A stretch of DNA of 64,000 bases, taken from positions 1 to 64,000 of the forward strand of contig NZ_JALHRX010000001.1 in assembly GCF_023952475.1 (NCBI RefSeq), written 5' to 3'. Position numbers and translations under genes: made by a program. Below, one piece after another: positions 8,983 through 17,336 of this stretch. This DNA comes from Cupriavidus sp. WGlv3 (GTDB lineage Bacteria > Pseudomonadota > Gammaproteobacteria > Burkholderiales > Burkholderiaceae). How positions within the stretch are numbered: position 1 is the stretch's first letter; each line of letters starts with the position of its first letter. The notes below the pieces were generated by a model. It was not told the origin of the DNA. It made no database searches and saw only the letters and a list, made by a program, of their open reading frames with translations.

Positions 8983-9012
8983 CTCTCCTCTCCCGCGAGC
9001 GGGAGAGGGGAG
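8983..9012. repeat. Imperfect inverted repeat (REP-like hairpin) between binding protein and LivH genes
   Basis: CTCTCCTCTCCCGC (8983-8996) faces GCGGGAGAGGGGAG (8999-9012), 14-base arms with one mismatch and a 2-base centre. No T-run follows on the minus strand. The form resembles dispersed intergenic hairpins common in high-GC beta- and gammaproteobacteria. Its place between an ABC binding protein and its permease suggests mRNA stabilisation or attenuation. Confidence 0.6.
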
Positions 9013-9035
9013 AAAACACGCGGGTGTTAAAGCGC

Positions 9036-10241
9036 TTACAGCCGGCAGCCGCGCGCCGGATCGGCCAGCGCCTTCACCGCCACGGAACTGACCTTGTTCT
9101 CGCGCCCGTCCACCTTGCGCAGGTAGAAGTCCTGCACCGGGTTGTGCGCCTTGGACAGCGTGAAGGTGCCGCGCGGGCTGTCGATCCTGGCCGCGCCCAT
9201 GGCCTTGTACAGGTCGGCCTTGCGCGTCATGTCCCCCTTGACCGCGGTGGCACCGGCCGCGAGCAACTGTGCCGCGTCATAGCCCTGCACCGCATAGACA
9301 TCGGGCTGCAGCTTGAAGGCCTTGGCGTAGTCCAGCCGGAAGTTCTTGTCGCGCGCATTGGTCAGGCCGTCGGCATAGTGCAGCGTGGTCTCCAGCCCCT
9401 GCGCGGCGTTGCCCTGCGCCTCGAGCGTGCCGTCGGTCAGGAAGCCCGAGCCATACAGCGGGATCTTGTCCTTCAGCCCCGCCGCGGCCCAGTCCTTGAC
9501 GAACTTGACCGCGCCGCCGCCGGCAAAGAACACGAACACGGCATCGGGCTTGAGCGAGGCCACTTCGGTGATCAGCGCCTGGAATTCGACATTGGGGAAC
9601 GGCAGGCTAAGCTCCTTCACCACCTTGCCGCCCTTGGCCTCGAACGCTTCCTTGAAGCCCTTGACCGACTGCTCGCCGGCGGCGTATTTCCAGGTCAGCG
9701 TCACCACCTTCTTCAGGCCGCGCTCGCCCAGCACCTGGCCCATCGCATAGCCCGGCTGCCAATTCGAGAACGAGGTGCGGAAAATGTTGGGCCCGCACAG
9801 CGGCCCGGTGGCCTCGTCGACGCCGGCGTTGGGAATGATCAGCAGCGTGTTGTTTTCCTTGGCCACCTTGACGATGCCCATCTGCACGCCGGAATGCACC
9901 GTGCCGACCACCACGTCGACCTGGTCGCGCTTGACCAGCTTGGTGGCGTTCTCCGGCGCCTTGGCCGGATCGGACTCGTCATCGACCTTGAAGTACTCGA
10001 TCTCGCGTCCGCCCAGCTTGCCGCCCTGCTGCTGCACGTACATGCGGAAGCCGTTCTCGATGGCGTTGCCCAGCGCGGCATAGGTGCCGGTGTACGGCAG
10101 CATGAAGCCGACCTTGATCTTGCCGCCGGCGGGGGCGCCGGCCGCGGGGGCCGCGGTCTGCGCGGAAGCGCCGGCCATGGCAAAGACGGTGGCGACGGCA
10201 AGGCAGGCAGGCGCAAGCCTGCGCGATGGGAAGCGACGCAT
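9036..10241 (-). CDS. Periplasmic binding protein of the Liv/HAAT family, probable aromatic-acid receptor
   Basis: The product has 401 residues with a signal peptide (MRRFPSRRLAPACLAVATVFAM then ASAQ) and a mature type I periplasmic-binding fold. Family marks are KVGFMLPYTGTYAALGNAI near residue 43 and VDVVVGTVHSGVQMG. A start with AGGAG just upstream (CCAGGAGACACC) is convincing. This subclass differs from leucine-binding LivK and resembles receptors found in aromatic-degradation clusters. It is the most membrane-distal component of the importer encoded by the following four genes. Benzoate or a hydroxybenzoate is the likely ligand, from context only. Confidence 0.88.
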   Translation of the reverse strand: MRRFPSRRLAPACLAVATVFAMAGASAQTAAPAAGAPAGGKIKVGFMLPYTGTYAALGNAIENGFRMYVQQQGGKLGGREIEYFKVDDESDPAKAPENATKLVKRDQVDVVVGTVHSGVQMGIVKVAKENNTLLIIPNAGVDEATGPLCGPNIFRTSFSNWQPGYAMGQVLGERGLKKVVTLTWKYAAGEQSVKGFKEAFEAKGGKVVKELSLPFPNVEFQALITEVASLKPDAVFVFFAGGGAVKFVKDWAAAGLKDKIPLYGSGFLTDGTLEAQGNAAQGLETTLHYADGLTNARDKNFRLDYAKAFKLQPDVYAVQGYDAAQLLAAGATAVKGDMTRKADLYKAMGAARIDSPRGTFTLSKAHNPVQDFYLRKVDGRENKVSSVAVKALADPARGCRL

Positions 10242-10362
10242 GGTGTCTCCTGGTGGTCAAGCCGGTTGGCTCGCTGGACCGTTGCCGGTCACCCTGCCCT
10301 TGCCACGGTGCCGCCGGCGCATCTGGCACCGCGAACCCCTGCGCAATCGGCGGGAAGCCGAA

Positions 10363-11193
10363 TTATTTTAGGTTTGAAGTATATGCGTTTATATGCTGAA
10401 CCGCAGCCAGCGTCAACGGATCTTTTTGGTCGCGATGGGGCGAATGTCCGCATCGCGCGAGTTTAAGCAAGGTGGTCTGGGGGGCATATCGATGGATACC
10501 CTCGATCTGCGCCATGGTGCCGTACTCGTCGTCCTCGCCCTGCACCGCCAGCACCGGGCATTGGATGCCGGACAGCAGCGGCCGCAGGTCCCAGCGGCGG
10601 AATTCCGGGTCAAGCCAGATATCGTTCCAGCCCCAGAACGCGGAATCGACATCGGCATGGTGGCGTGCCAGCCGCTCGCGCAGGTCGGTTTCGAGGTAGG
10701 CCTGGCGCGTCGCCGCGATGCTTTGCACCGACAGGTCTTCGACCACGATATGCGGCGCCAGCACGGTGATGCCCGCCACTGCACGCGGAAAGCTGGCAGC
10801 GTGGATCAGCGCGATCGAGCCGCCGTCGCTGTGGCCGAGCAGCCAGGGCGTGCCGTGCGCGCGTCCGGGCCCGATCTCCAGGGCATCGAACAGCGCGGGC
10901 AGCGCCTCGCGCGCCTGCCGGTGCATGAAATCGGGGCGCCACTTCTCGTCGTGCGGCCGCGGCGAGGAGCGACCGTAGCCGTAGCGGGAAAACACCAGCC
11001 CGCGGTAATTGCCGGCCTCGCAGAAGTCCAGTGGAAAGTCGCGCCACATGCTGACCGAGCCGAGGCCCTCGTGCAGGAACACCACCAGCGGGCGCTGCGC
11101 GCGCTCCGGGCGCAGCCACTGGTACTCGATCTGGATACGGCGGTTGTCGAACGGGATCTCGACCAGGCTGCCGGGCATGGACATTGGTTGCAT
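10363..11193 (-). CDS. Alpha/beta-hydrolase of the box cluster
   Basis: The product has 276 residues. The oxyanion segment is FLHEGLGSVSMW near residue 40, the nucleophile elbow is G-H-S-D-G (LLGHSDGGS), the acid is likely in QGEDDEYG and the His in CGHSPHRDQ. It begins 13 bases after benzoate-CoA ligase on the same strand, so the two are co-transcribed. Hydrolases of this type occur in box clusters and have been proposed as lactonases or CoA-thioesterases that deal with dead-end products; its reaction is not established here. Either of two nearby ATGs (11193 or 11181) could be the start. Confidence 0.82.
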   Translation of the reverse strand: MQPMSMPGSLVEIPFDNRRIQIEYQWLRPERAQRPLVVFLHEGLGSVSMWRDFPLDFCEAGNYRGLVFSRYGYGRSSPRPHDEKWRPDFMHRQAREALPALFDALEIGPGRAHGTPWLLGHSDGGSIALIHAASFPRAVAGITVLAPHIVVEDLSVQSIAATRQAYLETDLRERLARHHADVDSAFWGWNDIWLDPEFRRWDLRPLLSGIQCPVLAVQGEDDEYGTMAQIEGIHRYAPQTTLLKLARCGHSPHRDQKDPLTLAAVQHINAYTSNLK

Positions 11194-11206
11194 CGGTTAA
11201 GGAAGT

Positions 11207-12820
11207 TCAGCCGCGCGCGGCCTGCTCGCGCTGGCGCAGGCGGAAGCGCTGTATCTTGCCGGTCGCGGTCTTGGGCAGCTCCGGCACGCATTCGATCAGG
11301 CGCGGGTATTTGTACGGCGCCAGGCGCGACTTGATAAAGGCCTGCAGTTCCGCCGCCATGCCGTCGTGCCATTGCTGGCCGGGGCGCAGCACCACGAAGG
11401 CCTTGGGCTTGACCAGTTCGTCGGCATCGGTCACGCCGATCACCGCCGCTTCCAGCACGGCCGGATGCTGCGCCAGCGCGGCCTCGACCTCGAACGGCGA
11501 GACGTAGATGCCGCCGACCTTGAGCATGTCGTCGCTGCGGCCGGCGTAGGTGTAATAGCCGTCCGCATCGCGCAGGTACTTGTCGCCGCTGCGGGTCCAG
11601 GCGCCGACAAAGGTCTCGCGGCTCTTGTCGCGATTGCACCAGTACATCAGCGCGGCGCTCGGGCCCTTGATGTAGAGCTCGCCGATCTCGCCCGCGGCGC
11701 AGGGCTGGCCCTGCTCGTCGAGCAGCCTGATTTCGTAGCCGGGGACCGGCACGCCGGTGGTGCCGTAGCGCACCGCCCCCGGCCGGTTCGACAGGAAGAT
11801 GTGCAGCATCTCGGTGGAGCCGATGCCGTCGAGGATGTCGCAGCCGAAATGCGCCAGGAAGCGTTCGCCGATATCGCGCGGCAGCGCCTCGCCGGCCGAG
11901 GTGCATACGCGCAGGGCCACCTGCGCGCGCGGCGGCAGCTCGGGCGCGGCCAGCATGCCGGCGAACAGCGTCGGCACGCCGCAGAACACCGTCGGCTTGT
12001 GCTCGCACAGCCGTTTGAACACGGCCGCGGGCGTGGGCCGTTCGGCCATCAGCACGGTGGTGGCGCCGACCGACATCGGGAAGGTCAACGCGTTGCCCAG
12101 CCCGTAGGCAAAGAACAGCTTGGCCGCGGAGAACACCACGTCGTCCTCGCGGATGCCCAGCACTTGCCGTGCATAGAGGTCGGCGGTATGGAACAGGTTG
12201 GCGTGGGTATGCACGGTGCCCTTGGGCCGGCCGGTCGAGCCGGACGAGTACAGCCAGAACGCCATGTCGTCGGGCCCGGTGCTGGCAGTCGGCACCGGTG
12301 TGCGCGTGCGCGCCAGCATCGCGCCGACACTGCAGGATGGCGCGGCGCCGGCGTGCGGCGCGGCCTGGATCACGGTCGGCGACAGCCCGCTCTTGTCGAT
12401 CGCGGCCTGCATCACCGGCAGCAGCGGCTCGGACACCACCACCGCGCGCGCGCCGCTGTGTTCAAGCATGTAGGCGTAGTCGTCGGCGGTCAGCAAGGTA
12501 TTGACCGCCACCGGCACCACGCCCGCCAGCAGGCAGCCGAGGAACACCACCGGAAAATCGACCGTATCCAGCGCGCACAGCAACAAGCGCTCTTCCTGGC
12601 GCAAGCCGGCCGCGCGCAGCGCGCCGGCGAAGCGGCGGGCCCGGTCGTCGAGTTCGGCGTAGGTCAGCGCGGTGGTGTCGTCGCGATAAGCAGTCTTGCC
12701 GCCGCGGCCGGCCGCGAGGTTGCGCGACAGCAGGTCGTCGGCGGCGTTATAGCGTGACGGCAGCGCCGCTGCGGCACTGGCGGTGCCGTCGGAGGCCGCG
12801 GCAGGGTTGGGGGGCGTCAT
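11207..12820 (-). CDS. bclA: Benzoate-CoA ligase
   Basis: The product has 537 residues, the usual size. It activates benzoate to benzoyl-CoA with ATP and CoA, the entry step of the aerobic box pathway. ANL-superfamily motifs are present: the AMP-binding loop YSSGSTGRPKGTVHTH, the FFAYGLGN segment typical of benzoate ligases, GSTEMLHIF, the hinge motif YAGRSDDMLKVGG and the C-terminal lysine in PKTATGKIQRF. The start at MTPPNPAAA has AAGGAG upstream; a longer frame to 12943 runs into the control region and is rejected. It is divergent from boxR and heads the minus-strand arm. Confidence 0.95.
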   Translation of the reverse strand: MTPPNPAAASDGTASAAAALPSRYNAADDLLSRNLAAGRGGKTAYRDDTTALTYAELDDRARRFAGALRAAGLRQEERLLLCALDTVDFPVVFLGCLLAGVVPVAVNTLLTADDYAYMLEHSGARAVVVSEPLLPVMQAAIDKSGLSPTVIQAAPHAGAAPSCSVGAMLARTRTPVPTASTGPDDMAFWLYSSGSTGRPKGTVHTHANLFHTADLYARQVLGIREDDVVFSAAKLFFAYGLGNALTFPMSVGATTVLMAERPTPAAVFKRLCEHKPTVFCGVPTLFAGMLAAPELPPRAQVALRVCTSAGEALPRDIGERFLAHFGCDILDGIGSTEMLHIFLSNRPGAVRYGTTGVPVPGYEIRLLDEQGQPCAAGEIGELYIKGPSAALMYWCNRDKSRETFVGAWTRSGDKYLRDADGYYTYAGRSDDMLKVGGIYVSPFEVEAALAQHPAVLEAAVIGVTDADELVKPKAFVVLRPGQQWHDGMAAELQAFIKSRLAPYKYPRLIECVPELPKTATGKIQRFRLRQREQAARG

Positions 12821-12938
12821 GTCTGCACTCCTTGGTCTCGCGCAGCGCGGGCCGCCGCGGCGCGGCAGGCGCGCGACGGCGCCAGGCCAGTCGCTGTTGT
12901 CGGGACCGGCCGGGTCGCAGCCGGGATCCGCTTGTTGA

Positions 12939-12986
12939 TGCATTTTATTTCACATCAACTATTATGCAACCAAGGGAATGCACTAT
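12939..12986. promoter_or_regulatory. Candidate BoxR operator, bclA side
   Basis: Three TGCA cores lie at 12939-12942, 12964-12967 and 12979-12982, in an AT-rich patch just upstream of bclA. The right-hand one reads TGCACTATAGG, and the left one lies in ATGCATTTTATTTCACATCA. That resembles ATGCACTATATTTCATCA in front of boxC (14113-14130). BoxR proteins are reported to bind TGCA-containing repeats and to release them on benzoyl-CoA. The assignment rests on the match between the two control regions. Confidence 0.55.
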
Positions 12987-13024
12987 AGGACAGGGTTCGC
13001 GCTGGCAGCCGCCTGCGGCACCAC

Positions 13025-13051
13025 TTGGGGCGACCCCGCTGAACGTATAAT
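13025..13051 (+). promoter_or_regulatory. Probable boxR promoter
   Basis: A perfect -10 hexamer TATAAT occurs at 13046-13051, with a weak -35 (TTGGGG, 13025-13030) 15 bases before it. Transcription from here would begin near 13058 and so supports the boxR start at 13107 rather than the in-frame ATGs at 12978 and 13050. Confidence 0.55.
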
Positions 13052-13106
13052 GCGCCCCTGCTTTTGCCCGCGCCTTCCTTTGGCCGCACCAACCCCGACC
13101 GACACC

Positions 13107-14054
13107 ATGCGCCGCGATTCCGCACCGCTGCCCGCCGCCAGCGCCGCCGAGGCCGACACCCCTGCCGCGCCCGCTGCCAACGCCGAACGCGACCCCTACC
13201 TGACCCGGCTGGGCGAACGCATCCGTTCGCTGCGCGCCTCGCGCGGCATGTCGCGCAAGGACCTGGCGCGCGGCGCGGCCGTGTCCGAACGCTATCTGGC
13301 CAACCTGGAAACCGGCACCGGCAATGCCTCGGTGCTGCTGCTGCGGCAGGTGGCGCGCGCGCTCGATGTGCCGCTGCCGGTGGTGCTGGCCGAGGTGGAC
13401 ACCCTCAACGGCCAGCAGGCGTCCGAGTTCGCGCAGATGGTCCAGTGGCTGGCACAACTGCCCGCCGGCGACCTCGCGCGCGTGCGCGAAGCCTGCCGCC
13501 ATGCGCTGGCGCCGGAGCCGTCCGGCGATGCGCGCCACCGCCGCATCGCGCTGATCGGCCTGCGCGGCGCCGGCAAGTCGACGCTCGGGCGCGCGCTCGC
13601 CGCAGTGCGCGACGTGCCCTTCGTCGAACTGAATACCGTGATCGAGCAGGAAGCGGGCGCCAGCCTGTCCGAGATCCACTCGCTGTACGGCCAGGCCGCC
13701 TATCGCCGCTACGAAATGCGCGCGCTGGAGCGGACCCTGCGCGAACACGACCGCATGGTGCTGGCCACCCCCGGCAGCCTGGTGTCGGAACCGGCCACCT
13801 TCAACCTGCTGCTGGCGCAGTGCTACACCATCTGGGTGCGCACCTCGCCCGAAGAACACATGGCGCGCGTGGTGGCCCAGGGCGACATGCGGCCGATGGA
13901 AGGCAACCGCGAGGCCATGGCCGACCTGCGCCGCATCCTCGAAGCGCGCGCGCCGCTGTATGACCGGGCCGACCTGTCGATCGACACCAGCGGCCAGGAC
14001 GCCGCGACCTCGCTGCAGCAACTGCGCGCCCAGCTGCAGGCCGCGGGCGCCTGA
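13107..14054 (+). CDS. boxR: BoxR, benzoyl-CoA-responsive repressor of the box pathway
   Basis: The product has 315 residues from the chosen ATG. A Cro/C1-type helix-turn-helix occupies about residues 33-90 (LGERIRSLRASRGMSRKDLA, then VSERYLANLETG). A shikimate-kinase-like domain follows, with P-loop GLRGAGKSTLGR at 151-162. This fusion is diagnostic of BoxR, in which the kinase-like domain binds benzoyl-CoA and relieves repression. The N-terminal 28 residues are Ala/Pro-rich and may be disordered. It lies between the two divergent arms, downstream of a TATAAT promoter and followed by a second operator region at 14097-14154. Confidence 0.93.
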   Translation: MRRDSAPLPAASAAEADTPAAPAANAERDPYLTRLGERIRSLRASRGMSRKDLARGAAVSERYLANLETGTGNASVLLLRQVARALDVPLPVVLAEVDTLNGQQASEFAQMVQWLAQLPAGDLARVREACRHALAPEPSGDARHRRIALIGLRGAGKSTLGRALAAVRDVPFVELNTVIEQEAGASLSEIHSLYGQAAYRRYEMRALERTLREHDRMVLATPGSLVSEPATFNLLLAQCYTIWVRTSPEEHMARVVAQGDMRPMEGNREAMADLRRILEARAPLYDRADLSIDTSGQDAATSLQQLRAQLQAAGA

Positions 14055-14096
14055 GCCCGCCCCAGCGCGCGCCCCGGAGCGCGCCGACAAAGACGT

Positions 14097-14154
14097 TGCA
14101 CCGGCCGTATCCATGCACTATATTTCATCAAAAGCCGCAAGGCACGATAGTGCA
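14097..14154 (+). promoter_or_regulatory. Candidate BoxR operator and promoter region of boxC-boxB-boxA
   Basis: TGCACTAT (14114-14121) and its inverse ATAGTGCA (14147-14154) form an inverted repeat with a 25-base spacer; another TGCA lies at 14097. The left half is embedded in ATGCACTATATTTCATCA, matching elements upstream of bclA. Two inverted TGCA sites spaced about three helical turns apart would suit a dimeric repressor. The boxC start follows 14 bases after the right half-site. Confidence 0.55.
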
Positions 14155-14168
14155 CTCTGGAGACAGCC

Positions 14169-15866
14169 ATGTCCACGCCGGCAATCGCCCCGCACCACCC
14201 CGTCCAGGCAGACGCGCCCGCGCCGGTCACGTTCGAGCGCCATCCCGACCAGTACCGCCACTGGAAGCTGAGCTTCAACGGCCCCATCGCCACGCTGGCG
14301 CTGGATGTCGATGAGGAAGGCGGCTTGCGTCCGGGCTATGCGCTCAAGCTCAATTCCTACGACCTCGGCGTCGACATCGAACTGCACGACGCGCTGCAGC
14401 GCATCCGCTTCGAGCACCCGGAGGTCCGCACCGTGGTGCTCACCAGCGCGCGCGAGCGCATCTTCTGCTCGGGCGCCAATATCTTCATGCTGGGGCAGTC
14501 GTCGCATGCGTGGAAGGTCAACTTCTGCAAGTTCACCAACGAGACCCGCAATGCCATCGAGGACGCCAGCCGGCACTCGGGGCTGAAGTTCATCGCCGCC
14601 TGCAACGGCACCACCGCCGGCGGCGGCTACGAGCTGGCGCTTGCGTGCGACGAGATCGTGCTGGTCGACGACCGCTCGTCCGCGGTGAGCCTGCCCGAGG
14701 TGCCGCTGCTGGGGGTGCTGCCCGGCACCGGTGGCCTCACCCGCGTAACCGACAAGCGCCATGTGCGTCGCGACCACGCCGACATCTTCTGCACCACCAC
14801 CGAAGGCGTGCGCGGCCAGCGCGCCAGGGACTGGAAGCTGGTCGACGAAGTGGTCAAGCCGGCGCGCTTCGCCGAATACGTGGCCGAGCGCGCCGCGGCG
14901 CTGGCCGCCACCAGCGACCGTCCGCAAGGCCACCACGGCATCACCCTGACGCCGCTATCGCGCGCCGTGGAGCCGGACGGCTATCGCTACGAGACCGTGC
15001 GCGTGCATGTCGATGCCAACGCGCGCAAGGCCACGCTGACCGTGTTCGGCCCCGACAAGCACCAGCCCGCCGACCTGGCCGGCGTGGTCGCGGCGGGCGC
15101 GCAATGGTGGCCGCTGAAGATGGCGCGCGAACTCGACGACGCCATCCTGACGCTGCGCACCAACCATCTCGACATCGGCATCTGGGTGCTGAAGACCGAT
15201 GGCGACCCGGCCGCGGTGATGGCGGCCGATGCCCTGCTGCAGGCGCACGCCGGCCACTGGTTCGTGCGCGAGACGCTGGGCATGCTGCGCCGCACGCTGG
15301 CGCGGCTGGACGTGTCGTCGCGCAGCCTGATCGCGCTGATCGAGCCCGATTCCTGCTTTGCCGGCACGCTGCTGGAACTGGCGCTGGCCGCCGACCGCAG
15401 CTACATGCTGCACCTGCCCGACGCCCCCGACGACGCGCCCCGCGTGTTCGTCTCGCCGCTCAATTTCGGCCACTACCCCATGCCCAACGGCCAGACCCGG
15501 CTGGCTGCGCGCTTCTACGGCGACGAGGCCGCGCTGGGCCCGGTGCGCGACCATATCGGCGCGCCGCTGGATGCGCTCAGCGCCGATTCGCTCGGCCTGA
15601 TCACCGCGGCGCCGGACGATATCGACTGGGAAGACGAGATCCGCATCGCGCTGGAAGAGCGCGCCAGCCTGTCGCCGGATGCGCTCACCGGCATGGAAGC
15701 CAACCTGCGCTTCGGCGGCGCCGAGACCATGGAGACCCGCATCTTCGGCCGGCTCACCGCCTGGCAGAACTGGATCTTCCAGCGCCCCAACGCCGTCGGC
15801 GAGAACGGCGCGCTGAAGGTCTTCGGCAGCGGCAACAAGGCCCGCTTCGACTGGGACCGCGTCTAG
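14169..15866 (+). CDS. boxC: BoxC, 2,3-epoxybenzoyl-CoA dihydrolase
   Basis: The product has 565 residues, the usual size for BoxC. It opens the ring of 2,3-epoxy-2,3-dihydrobenzoyl-CoA to 3,4-dehydroadipyl-CoA semialdehyde and formate. Two crotonase-fold halves can be seen. The first has the oxyanion-hole segments FCSGANIFMLG and NGTTAGGGYELALACDEI, and the LPEVPLLGVLPGTGG loop. The second begins near residue 270 and contains SLIALIEPDSCFAGTLLELALAADR without the full motif. AGACAGCC lies upstream as a modest ribosome site. It is first in the plus-strand order boxC, boxB, boxA. Confidence 0.96.
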   Translation: MSTPAIAPHHPVQADAPAPVTFERHPDQYRHWKLSFNGPIATLALDVDEEGGLRPGYALKLNSYDLGVDIELHDALQRIRFEHPEVRTVVLTSARERIFCSGANIFMLGQSSHAWKVNFCKFTNETRNAIEDASRHSGLKFIAACNGTTAGGGYELALACDEIVLVDDRSSAVSLPEVPLLGVLPGTGGLTRVTDKRHVRRDHADIFCTTTEGVRGQRARDWKLVDEVVKPARFAEYVAERAAALAATSDRPQGHHGITLTPLSRAVEPDGYRYETVRVHVDANARKATLTVFGPDKHQPADLAGVVAAGAQWWPLKMARELDDAILTLRTNHLDIGIWVLKTDGDPAAVMAADALLQAHAGHWFVRETLGMLRRTLARLDVSSRSLIALIEPDSCFAGTLLELALAADRSYMLHLPDAPDDAPRVFVSPLNFGHYPMPNGQTRLAARFYGDEAALGPVRDHIGAPLDALSADSLGLITAAPDDIDWEDEIRIALEERASLSPDALTGMEANLRFGGAETMETRIFGRLTAWQNWIFQRPNAVGENGALKVFGSGNKARFDWDRV

Positions 15867-15898
15867 CGCGCCCGCCAGGACCACACAGGAGACCGCCC

Positions 15899-17323
15899 GT
15901 GAGCATCGACTACAGCCAGAAGATCCCCAACAACGTCAACCTGTCCGACGACCGCGCGCTGCAGCGCGCGCTGGAGCACTGGCAGCCGGCCTTTCTCGAC
16001 TGGTGGCGCGACATGGGACCCGATGGCTCGCACGACTTCGAGGTGTACCTGCGCACCGCGGTGTCGATCGATCCCTCCGGCTGGGCGCATTTCGACCACG
16101 TCAGGATGCCCGACTATCGTTGGGGCATCTTCCTGCAGCCGGCCGATCCCGAGCGCCGCATCCACTTCGGCGAGCACAAGGGCGAGGCCGCGTGGCAGGA
16201 GGTGCCGGGCGAGCATCGCGCCAACCTGCGCCGCATCATCGTGACCCAGGGTGACACCGAGCCCGCCTCGGTCGAGCAGCAGCGCCACCTCGGCCTGACC
16301 GCGCCCAGCCTGTACGATCTGCGCAACCTGTTCCAGGTCAACGTTGAAGAAGGCCGCCACCTGTGGGCGATGGTGTACCTGCTGCACCGCTATTTCGGCC
16401 GCGACGGCCGCGAGGAAGCCGAGGCGCTGCTGGAGCGCCGCTCGGGCGACCAGGACAACCCGCGCATCCTCGGCGCCTTCAACGAACGCACGCCGGACTG
16501 GCTGTCGTTCTTCATGTTCACGTACTTCACCGACCGCGACGGCAAGTTCCAGCTGTGCGCGCTGGCCGAGTCCGGCTTCGATCCGCTGGCGCGCACCACG
16601 CGCTTTATGCTGACCGAGGAAGCGCACCACATGTTCGTCGGCGAATCCGGCGTATCGCGCGTGATCCAGCGCACCTGCGAGGTCATGCGCGAGCGCGGCA
16701 TCGAAGACCCGGCCGAAATACGCGCCGCCGGCGTGATCGACCTGCCGACCATCCAGCGCTACCTGAACTTCCACTACAGCGTCACCATCGACCTGTTCGG
16801 CGCCGACCAGTCGTCGAACGCCGCCACCTTCTACAGCGCGGGCCTGAAGGGACGCTTCGAGGAAGGCAAGCGCGCCGACGACCATGTGCTCAAGAACGAT
16901 GTCTACCGCGTGCCGGAAGTGCGCGACGGCCGCCTCGGCGAGCGCGAGGTGCCGATGCTCAACGCGCTCAACGAAGTGCTGCGCGACGACTACATCAAGG
17001 ACAGCATGGGCGGCGTGGCGCGCTGGAACAAGGTCATCGAGAAGGCCGGCATCCCGTTCCGGCTGACCGTGCCGCACAAGGCCTTCAACCGCAAGATCGG
17101 CACGCTGGCCAACGTCCATGTCTCGCCGGACGGCAGGCTGATATCGCCAGCCGAATGGAAGGCTCACGAACGCGACTGGCTGGCAACCGACGAAGACCGC
17201 GCCTTCGTCGCCTCGCTGATGGGCCGCGTCATCGAGCCTGGCAAGTATGCGAACTGGATCGCCCCACCGGCGGTGGGCATCAACCGCCAGCCAATGGATT
17301 TCGAATACGTGCGCTTCAACTGA
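15899..17323 (+). CDS. boxB: BoxB, benzoyl-CoA 2,3-epoxidase oxygenase component
   Basis: The product has 474 residues from a GTG start with AGGAGA nine bases upstream, starting [15 protein letters not shown] as in known BoxB. It is the class I diiron epoxidase that, with BoxA supplying electrons from NADPH, converts benzoyl-CoA to the 2,3-epoxide. Putative iron ligands are visible in the four-helix bundle, for example E-E-A-H-H-M in [13 protein letters not shown] and in NVEEGRHLW. The same frame is open upstream through boxC, but family length fixes the start here. It lies 32 bases after boxC and 13 before boxA. Confidence 0.96.
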   Translation: MSIDYSQKIPNNVNLSDDRALQRALEHWQPAFLDWWRDMGPDGSHDFEVYLRTAVSIDPSGWAHFDHVRMPDYRWGIFLQPADPERRIHFGEHKGEAAWQEVPGEHRANLRRIIVTQGDTEPASVEQQRHLGLTAPSLYDLRNLFQVNVEEGRHLWAMVYLLHRYFGRDGREEAEALLERRSGDQDNPRILGAFNERTPDWLSFFMFTYFTDRDGKFQLCALAESGFDPLARTTRFMLTEEAHHMFVGESGVSRVIQRTCEVMRERGIEDPAEIRAAGVIDLPTIQRYLNFHYSVTIDLFGADQSSNAATFYSAGLKGRFEEGKRADDHVLKNDVYRVPEVRDGRLGEREVPMLNALNEVLRDDYIKDSMGGVARWNKVIEKAGIPFRLTVPHKAFNRKIGTLANVHVSPDGRLISPAEWKAHERDWLATDEDRAFVASLMGRVIEPGKYANWIAPPAVGINRQPMDFEYVRFN

Positions 17324-17336
17324 AACCCGACACGCC

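Noticed and set aside
12978..13106. Longer N-terminus for BoxR
   Set aside because: It would start within the operator and upstream of the TATAAT at 13046-13051, and the extra residues match no family.
14510..15898. Upstream in-frame extension of boxB through boxC
   Set aside because: The frame is open, but BoxB proteins begin at the [18 protein letters not shown] N-terminus, and a GTG with AGGAGA lies there.
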